The notes under the pieces were generated by a model. That model had not been told where the DNA came from, ran no database searches, and worked only from the letters and a program-made list of their open reading frames with translations. Source: Burkholderiaceae bacterium (GTDB lineage: Bacteria; Pseudomonadota; Gammaproteobacteria; Burkholderiales; Burkholderiaceae_E). Taken from it: a DNA stretch of 64,000 nucleotides. Location: assembly GCA_023954015.1 (NCBI GenBank), contig JAMLIS010000012.1:48659-112658 (forward strand). The letters are read 5' to 3'. Made by a program: the position numbers and the translations under genes. Shown in pieces: positions 59,680 to 64,000 of this stretch. The first letter of the stretch is position 1, and the number at the start of each line of letters is the position of its first letter.

Positions 59680-60509
59680 AATCCTTCGTCGCGCCGATCG
59701 CCGCGCTGGCTTTCGTTGCCGCACTCGCTGCGCCGCCGCCTGCCGCGGCACAGGCGACGACGATCACCGTCGCGTCGACCACGTCGACCGAGCAATCGGG
59801 GCTGTTCAGGCACCTGCTGCCCGTCTTCGAGAAAGACACCGGCGTCCAGGTGAAGGTCGTCGCGGTCGGCACCGGCCAGGCGCTCGACATCGGCCGGCGC
59901 GGCGACGCCGACGTCGTCTTCGTCCACGACCCCGCCGCCGAGGAGAAGTTCGTGGCCGAGGGCGCCGGCGTCGACCACGAGCGGGTCATGTACAACGACT
60001 TCGTCATCGTCGGCCCGAAGAGCGACCCGGCGAAGATCCGCGGCGAAAAGAGCGTCATCGACGCGATGCGCAAGATCGCCGCGGCGAAGGCGCCGTTCGC
60101 CTCGCGTGGCGACCGCAGCGGCACGAACGCCGCCGAACTGCGCTACTGGAAGGAAGCCGGCATCGACGTAGCAGCCGCCAAGGGCCAGTGGTACAAGGAA
60201 ACCGGCTCGGGCATGGGCCCGACGCTGAACACCGCGGCCGGCATGAACGCCTATTCGCTCACCGACCGCGGCACCTGGCTTTCGTTCAAGAACCGAGGCG
60301 ACCTCGGCATCCTCGTAGAGGGCGACGAGCGCCTGTTCAACCAGTACGGCGTGATGCTCGTGAACCCCGCGAAGCACCCGCAGGTGAAGAAGGCAGCGGG
60401 AACGAAGTTCATCGACTGGCTGGTCAGCGACAAGGGACAGCAGACGATCGCCGACTACAAGGTGAACGGCGAGCAGCTGTTCTTTCCGAACGCGAAAGCG
60501 AAGAAATGA
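59655..60509 (+). CDS. tupA: Tungstate ABC transporter substrate-binding protein
   Basis: This 284-residue periplasmic protein has a signal peptide (M-A-S-V-F-A-R-L-K-S-F, cleavage after A-A-A-Q-A near residue 34). The mature start, T-V-A-S-T-T-S-T-E-Q-S-G, carries the TTTS-like oxyanion motif characteristic of TupA. Later blocks are H-D-P-A-A-E-E-K-F and G-D-R-S-G-T-N. The ATG at 59655 has AAGGAG 7 bases before it. TupA binds tungstate in preference to molybdate. No W-dependent enzyme gene is seen in the window. Confidence 0.93.
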   Translation: MASVFARLKSFVAPIAALAFVAALAAPPPAAAQATTITVASTTSTEQSGLFRHLLPVFEKDTGVQVKVVAVGTGQALDIGRRGDADVVFVHDPAAEEKFVAEGAGVDHERVMYNDFVIVGPKSDPAKIRGEKSVIDAMRKIAAAKAPFASRGDRSGTNAAELRYWKEAGIDVAAAKGQWYKETGSGMGPTLNTAAGMNAYSLTDRGTWLSFKNRGDLGILVEGDERLFNQYGVMLVNPAKHPQVKKAAGTKFIDWLVSDKGQQTIADYKVNGEQLFFPNAKAKK

Positions 60510-60542
60510 GGCCACGGGGCGGCGCGGCAGCCGGCTGCAAGA

Positions 60543-60570
60543 TGGACCGGCTTGCGCGCCGTGCTAGAAT
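60543..60570 (+). promoter_or_regulatory. Putative promoter of tRNA-Arg
   Basis: TGGACC (60543-60548), a partial match to -35, and TAGAAT (60565-60570) are 16 bases apart. The tRNA begins 11 bases after the -10. The tupA stop lies just upstream, so read-through is also possible. Confidence 0.4.
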
Positions 60571-60580
60571 TCCGCGCTTC

Positions 60581-60657
60581 GCGCCCGTAGCTCAGTTGGA
60601 TAGAGTACCTGGCTACGAACCAGGGGGTCGTGGGTTCGAATCCTGCCGGGCGCGCCA
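60581..60657 (+). tRNA. tRNA-Arg (anticodon ACG)
   Basis: A 77-nt cloverleaf. The acceptor is GCGCCCG with CGGGCGC, discriminator G, and CCA is encoded at 60655-60657. The anticodon arm is CCTGG-CTACGAA-CCAGG, giving anticodon ACG (A34 is normally modified to inosine). The T arm is GTGGGTTCGAATCCTGC. It marks the boundary between the conserved chromosome and an accessory stretch. Confidence 0.97.
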
Positions 60658-60673
60658 CTAGAATCAAGCACTT

Positions 60674-60700
60674 AGGCCAGTTCTTCGGGACTGGCCTTTT
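60674..60700 (+). terminator. Intrinsic terminator after tRNA-Arg
   Basis: An 8-bp stem AGGCCAGT with ACTGGCCT and an 8-base loop (TCTTCGGG) is followed by TTTTGCTTTT. It ends the tRNA-Arg transcript. Confidence 0.85.
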
Positions 60701-60722
60701 GCTTTTCTCGGGCTGACAGAGG

Positions 60723-60768
60723 GAATGCCCCCACCAATGCCCCCCCACCGAGGACAAGAGGGGCATTC
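60723..60768. repeat. AATGCCCC repeat cluster, two direct copies and one inverted
   Basis: AATGCCCCCACC (60724-60735) and AATGCCCCCCCACC (60736-60749) lie side by side, and GGGGCATTC occurs inverted at 60760-60768. The inverted pair could form a hairpin. Placement just after the tRNA-Arg terminator fits integrase arm or attachment-proximal sequence of a past insertion, but no integrase is visible. Confidence 0.6.
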
Positions 60769-60769
60769 T

Positions 60770-61374
60770 GGGCCGGCGCGATCGCGCGCGCGACTGATCT
60801 AGCGGCGTGTCTCGAAGCGAGCCGAGCTGGCACCTGCCCGCGCGAACCCGGTCACAGAACGGAGGCGCGGGTGAACACACCGTTGTGGTTCTCGCGGCTC
60901 GCCGCGGCTGGGCTGGGCTGGGAGCGAAAGTTGAACCAACGATCGAGGGTTCACATGCCCATCAGCGGGACCATTCCGCTTAGGCCATCCGACTGATACC
61001 GGACGCACAGCCGATCGGCCATATTCGCTGGCATGGATGTACTCGATGTGATCGCGCTCACCGACTCTGGTGATGTTCTGGTCGTCTATCTCGACGGGCG
61101 CGCAATCCGTGTTCGACCGGACGGTTCAACCCTGCCCCGATGCTTTTTCTTGCCGAGACATTCGTCGAGAGTGCGCCAACCGCGAGAGATACTCGATCAA
61201 GGGCCTGCGCCCCGGCGATGCGCGTGGGCTCGAAGGCAGCAGGGCGCGCGGTCAGGCGAAACGCTGCACGGTCGCCTGCGGCTTACCGAAGTTCAAAACT
61301 TCTTTTGCCCCCCTTCCGTCTGATTGCGCGCCGTCGTAGGTGAGCAGTGCGCGGGGATCTTCGTCGCGTCGGTC
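60770..61374. other. Gene-poor stretch of the island
   Basis: Together with the preceding repeats, this region of about 700 bases lacks a convincing gene. A short open frame at 61033-61323 (+, 96 codons) starts M-D-V-L-D-V-I-A-L-T-D-S-G-D and stays plausible for about 40 residues, then becomes Arg-rich and unlike a protein; it may be a broken gene. Apart from the tRNA-like remnant at 60918-60996 nothing else is recognised. Confidence 0.5.
60918..60996 (-). other. Decayed tRNA-like sequence, resembling tRNA-His(GUG)
   Basis: On the minus strand a D-arm (GGCC-TAAGCGGAAT-GGTC), an anticodon-like loop with T-GTG-AA between GGG and CCC, and a GGTTCAAC T-loop appear in the right order. The anticodon loop has one base too many, the T stem has a mismatch and three G-U pairs, and no acceptor stem can be drawn. 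It looks like a degenerate phage- or island-borne tRNA and is unlikely to be functional. Confidence 0.3.
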
Positions 61375-62565
61375 TCACCAGAAGCTAGGCCGCTCGGGCT
61401 TGGGCGCATCCAGAATCACGTCGCTCATCAGGATCAGGGGATCGATGCAGTCCGCCTTGGCGCGTGCCCACGCCAGCCAGTCTTCGACCTTCGGAACGAG
61501 CCGTCCCGCGTCGCACGCAGCCCTCTCGTACGCGTCGAGGTACTCGCGTAACTCCCTCGCGCGCCGATATTGCGCTGCATCCCGGCGGAGGCTGCGCAGC
61601 CGCTGCCGCTCGCTCTCGTATCGTGCCACTTCGCGCTCGTACTTTTCCAGCGCGATGCGGTGTGCCTCTGCTCGGCGCGCCCGTTCGGCCTCCTCGGCGC
61701 GCTTGATTTCGATGAATGCGATGATGCCTGCGACCACGTGGCCCACCCGCTCTTCCAGGCGCTTACGCTCGGTGTCGTTCCAGCTGCGTGCCGCGTACTT
61801 ACGGCCGACTGTTATGGTGAGCCGGCCGGTAGGCTGGGGATCGAACTGCGGGATGTGAGGGTAGTCGACGGTCTCACCGCTCCGATATGAGTTGTCGTAC
61901 CGCTTCTGAGCGCGACGCTCGGCTCGCGTCGGCACGTGCTCTGTCCAAGCAAGTTTTTCGGTGATCGCCAGCGGCACCAGAGTGCCGGCCGATTCCAGTA
62001 CGGTTGCGCGATTCTGGCTGTCGACGTGGACGGCCACGTCCGAAACTTCGAGTGCCCTGATGAGCGTATCGGCGAGACGCAGCGCCCGGTCGAGGTTCTC
62101 ACGCGTGACCTCCAGATGCAGCACTTCGTTCGGAGCGCTACGTAGTCCTGTCTCACTGTCCCATCCGTCGCGTCGCTTCAGTCGCAGTTCGGCTGCGCGA
62201 ACGAGTTGATGCGGTGCCAGGAGTGCCGGCGGAACCTCGAAACTCGGGCGTTCAACCTTTGCCTTCGCAACCGCGTCCCGGATCACGGCACGCGTTTTGC
62301 GCTGCTCCGGCGACAGCGGTATGGGACCGAGCGGTAGAGGAGTTCGCTGGCTCATCGGCTTGAGGGGGACCTTGCGCATGATTCGCCCCGCCTTCACCTT
62401 CGCCCAGTAGCCGCGGCTGGGGACCGGGATCTCCACTCTCCTGCAGAGCTTGGCAAGTCCAACGTCAGAAAGACCGTAGCGCTCGGCAACGATTGTGACC
62501 GGCTGCGTCCAAACCTCCTCGTACAGCGCGTTCCGATCGACCGGTCGTCGTTCGTCTGCAGGCAC
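61375..62565 (-). CDS. Hypothetical protein with HTH-like N-terminus
   Basis: This 396-residue protein is not assigned a function. Its first 70 residues (R-N-A-L-Y-E-E-V-W-T-Q-P-V-T-I-V-A-E-R-Y, then S-D-V-G-L-A-K-L-C-R-R, then G-Y-W-A-K-V-K-A-G) form a helix-turn-helix-like block that recurs at the front of unrelated island-borne proteins. The middle is mixed alpha/beta. Residues about 270-360 form a long Glu/Arg/Ala-rich helix, probably a coiled coil. The C-terminal end is W-L-A-W-A-R-A-K-A-D. The start is GTG at 62565 with GAGGGAGA in front. Confidence 0.8.
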   Translation of the reverse strand: MPADERRPVDRNALYEEVWTQPVTIVAERYGLSDVGLAKLCRRVEIPVPSRGYWAKVKAGRIMRKVPLKPMSQRTPLPLGPIPLSPEQRKTRAVIRDAVAKAKVERPSFEVPPALLAPHQLVRAAELRLKRRDGWDSETGLRSAPNEVLHLEVTRENLDRALRLADTLIRALEVSDVAVHVDSQNRATVLESAGTLVPLAITEKLAWTEHVPTRAERRAQKRYDNSYRSGETVDYPHIPQFDPQPTGRLTITVGRKYAARSWNDTERKRLEERVGHVVAGIIAFIEIKRAEEAERARRAEAHRIALEKYEREVARYESERQRLRSLRRDAAQYRRARELREYLDAYERAACDAGRLVPKVEDWLAWARAKADCIDPLILMSDVILDAPKPERPSFW

Positions 62566-62806
62566 GTGGCTCTCCCTCTCTTACTATTGTCGAGGCACTC
62601 ACCGGGCCGACCGGGAGTCCCCCGACGTTCTTCGCGCCGGTGAGTTGCGCCTTTCAACCACACTGGCTTCGTCGATCACATCCTCGGCTCCTGCCTAAAC
62701 TGTCCCAGCCGAGCGAGCATCAAACAATGGCATCGGTGGTCGATTGGTCGGTGTCCCGTCGCACTTACTTATCCTTCATTTCACCATCACACAGCATTGG
62801 ATAGTC

Positions 62807-63250
62807 ATGGACTATGAGATATTGCTTCCAGTCTTGGAAGACCTCGATGGTTATAAGGAACTCTTGTATTTGTCGCCGACGTCTCCTAGCGATCAACGTC
62901 AAGCACTTGAGCTGATGGCTCGTTACTTCAAGAATGAGTTCCGATACGACTGGATGCAATATTGCGCCGAGGAGCACGATGACGATTGCGCGGGCGTTCT
63001 TATGTGCGAAAAAGCGTTGGATCTTGTTAAGGATTTCGAGCATCACCCCAATAGAGTCGTCGGCGGTGCTTGCTTTCGAAAGAAAGATTCGGGTGGATAC
63101 GTCCTTGATTGGATCTGGCTCCATCCCTTCGCGAGAAATAGGAAAAAACTAAAACGATTGTGGCCGATATTCAAGGGGCGGTATGGTGACTTTACGTTCG
63201 CAGAGCCATTGTCAGCCCATATGGCATATTTCGTAAAAAAACATGGATAG
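62807..63250 (+). CDS. Putative GNAT-like protein, low-GC
   Basis: This 147-residue protein begins M-D-Y-E-I-L-L-P-V-L-E-D. The C-terminal half contains V-V-G-G-A-C-F-R, then L-D-W-I-W-L-H-P-F-A-R-N-R-K-K-L, a pattern seen in GNAT-like proteins (beta4-loop-alpha3), though the acetyl-CoA-binding Q/R-x-x-G-x-A/G motif is replaced by R-N-R-K-K-L, so activity is doubtful. The gene is clearly richer in A and T than its surroundings, a sign of recent transfer. A GTG at 62744 would add 21 residues without family support; the ATG at 62807 was chosen. Confidence 0.65.
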   Translation: MDYEILLPVLEDLDGYKELLYLSPTSPSDQRQALELMARYFKNEFRYDWMQYCAEEHDDDCAGVLMCEKALDLVKDFEHHPNRVVGGACFRKKDSGGYVLDWIWLHPFARNRKKLKRLWPIFKGRYGDFTFAEPLSAHMAYFVKKHG

Positions 63251-63270
63251 CAAGTGACAGTGACGGGGTC

Positions 63271-64000
63271 CTAGGTTGACTCCTCGTCGAAGTAGTCGCT
63301 GTCGATCTTTGGGATCTTCACCGTCCGACTCTGCACGCCGACTTCGTGATCAATCATGAGCTGAGCGAGACGGGCTCCGTCAATCAGGACAACGCGCTCG
63401 ACCGACTTCGCGAACTCGACTGCCTGCGCGGTGTAGGCGGACGTTGTGATGAAGACCCCCTTGTTGGCCCTCTGTCCCGCCAGCGCACCGTAGAACCCTT
63501 GAACTTCCGGCCGCCCAACAACGCCCTGCCATCTTTTCGCCTGGACGTACACCTTTTCGAGTCCTAGCTTGTCGAGCGATATCACGCCGTCGATTCCGCC
63601 ATCGCCGGAGCCGCCCACGCGCTGCAGATCGGCTCGATTCGCGCCGTAGCCCATGCGGTGCAGTAGATCCAGCACAATCGTTTCGAAGAAGGTGGGCGAG
63701 ACGGAGGCGAGCGACTCCAGCAGCTCGGCTGCCACCGATCGACGCAACTCCGACAGGGCCTCACCCAGACGGTCGTCCGGGCTCGACACGGCCGCGTCAG
63801 GTGGCGGGTGATATCCAGCGGGGGCATTGATAACGTCAGATGTCGAAGGCCGGAGGCGGACATCCATAAATTCAGTGGCCAGCTGTTCCACGTCTTTGGC
63901 AGAGAGGGGCTGCGCATGATTGGCAGCGAATGCGACGCCCTCGCTGGTCAGGCGCCAGATGCCCCGCCTAGGGCTGGTGGATAGTCCCGCTCGCTTCAGG
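63271..64000 (-). CDS. mrr: Mrr-family restriction endonuclease, partial
   Basis: The reading frame is open to the window end, so the first part is missing. An Mrr_N-type winged helix (L-K-R-A-G-L at the edge, then R-R-G-I-W-R-L-T-S-E-G) is followed by a linker and the PD-(D/E)xK catalytic domain with G-G-S-G-D-G-G-I-D-G-V and V-Y-V-Q-A-K-R-W, the D and Q-x-K active-site residues. A GTG in the frame (63891) is internal and not the start. Mrr enzymes cut modified (methylated) foreign DNA. It supports reading this end as a defence-related island. Confidence 0.9.
   Translation of the reverse strand, partial: LKRAGLSTSPRRGIWRLTSEGVAFAANHAQPLSAKDVEQLATEFMDVRLRPSTSDVINAPAGYHPPPDAAVSSPDDRLGEALSELRRSVAAELLESLASVSPTFFETIVLDLLHRMGYGANRADLQRVGGSGDGGIDGVISLDKLGLEKVYVQAKRWQGVVGRPEVQGFYGALAGQRANKGVFITTSAYTAQAVEFAKSVERVVLIDGARLAQLMIDHEVGVQSRTVKIPKIDSDYFDEEST

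Noticed and set aside
60918..60996. A functional tRNA gene on the minus strand
   Set aside because: Acceptor stem cannot form, the anticodon loop is too large and the T stem is mismatched, so it is recorded as a remnant only.
61033..61323. A 96-codon open frame in the island
   Set aside because: It is unlike a known protein, its second half is Arg-rich and frame-ambiguous, and it has no ribosome-binding site. Kept only as a note in the gene-poor stretch.

Overview
This window is a GC-rich (roughly two-thirds G+C) stretch of a betaproteobacterial chromosome, most likely from the order Burkholderiales. The evidence is the conserved order thrS-infC-rpmI-rplT-pheS-pheT-ihfA-merR-tRNA-Pro, the ftsK-lolA-rarA-serS cluster next to trxB, the algZR-hemCDXY linkage, and an E1-E2-E3 pyruvate dehydrogenase operon whose E3 carries its own lipoyl domain. 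Species cannot be named from the sequence alone. Coding density is very high, and many neighbours overlap or are separated by fewer than 15 bases.

Layout. Bases 1-231 hold the 3' end of an EAL-domain gene. From 305 to 8201 (minus strand) lies the translation and nucleoid block: thrS, infC (AUC start), rpmI, rplT, pheS, pheT, ihfA with an unusually long N-terminus, a MerR regulator and tRNA-Pro. A CBS-pair protein and tRNA-Val follow. Next come a divergent ferric-iron-type ABC permease and ATPase pair without a binding protein (9097-11986) and a complete branched-chain amino acid ABC operon, livK-livH-livM-livG-livF (12057-16783), with a clear sigma70 promoter and a strong terminator after livK. 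A DUF1631 gene and tRNA-Ser(CGA) precede serS-rarA-MFS-lolA-ftsK and a Crp/Fnr regulator (to 27693).

The middle part (27850-43395) runs trxB-smr, a MobA-like nucleotidyltransferase, a DUF4126 membrane protein, glnB, nadE, a FemAB-like acyltransferase, the heme-branch operon hemC-hemD-hemX-hemY preceded by an AlgZ/AlgR-type two-component system, divergent argH, and a CNNM/CBS transporter. A TRAP transporter follows (43488-47112) with its permeases on the plus strand and its binding protein convergent on the minus strand. The pyruvate dehydrogenase operon aceE-aceF-lpdA (47235-53397) is divergent from a FixL/FixJ-like multi-PAS kinase and response regulator (53580-57109). A ModE/LysR-like regulator is divergent from a tungstate uptake system tupB-tupC-tupA (58209-60509).

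The last 3.4 kb begins at tRNA-Arg(ACG) and looks different: a long gene-poor stretch with short repeats and a decayed tRNA-like sequence, an HTH-like protein of unknown function, a visibly AT-richer GNAT-like gene, and an Mrr-type restriction endonuclease cut off by the window end. I read this as the left end of an acquired island, possibly a defence island, inserted at tRNA-Arg. No integrase is visible inside the window.

No CRISPR array, complete prophage or insertion sequence was seen. The most interesting candidates are the tRNA-Arg island, the orphan sensing pairs (the FixLJ-like pair beside the pdh operon and the PBP-domain tungstate regulator), and several unusual gene starts.
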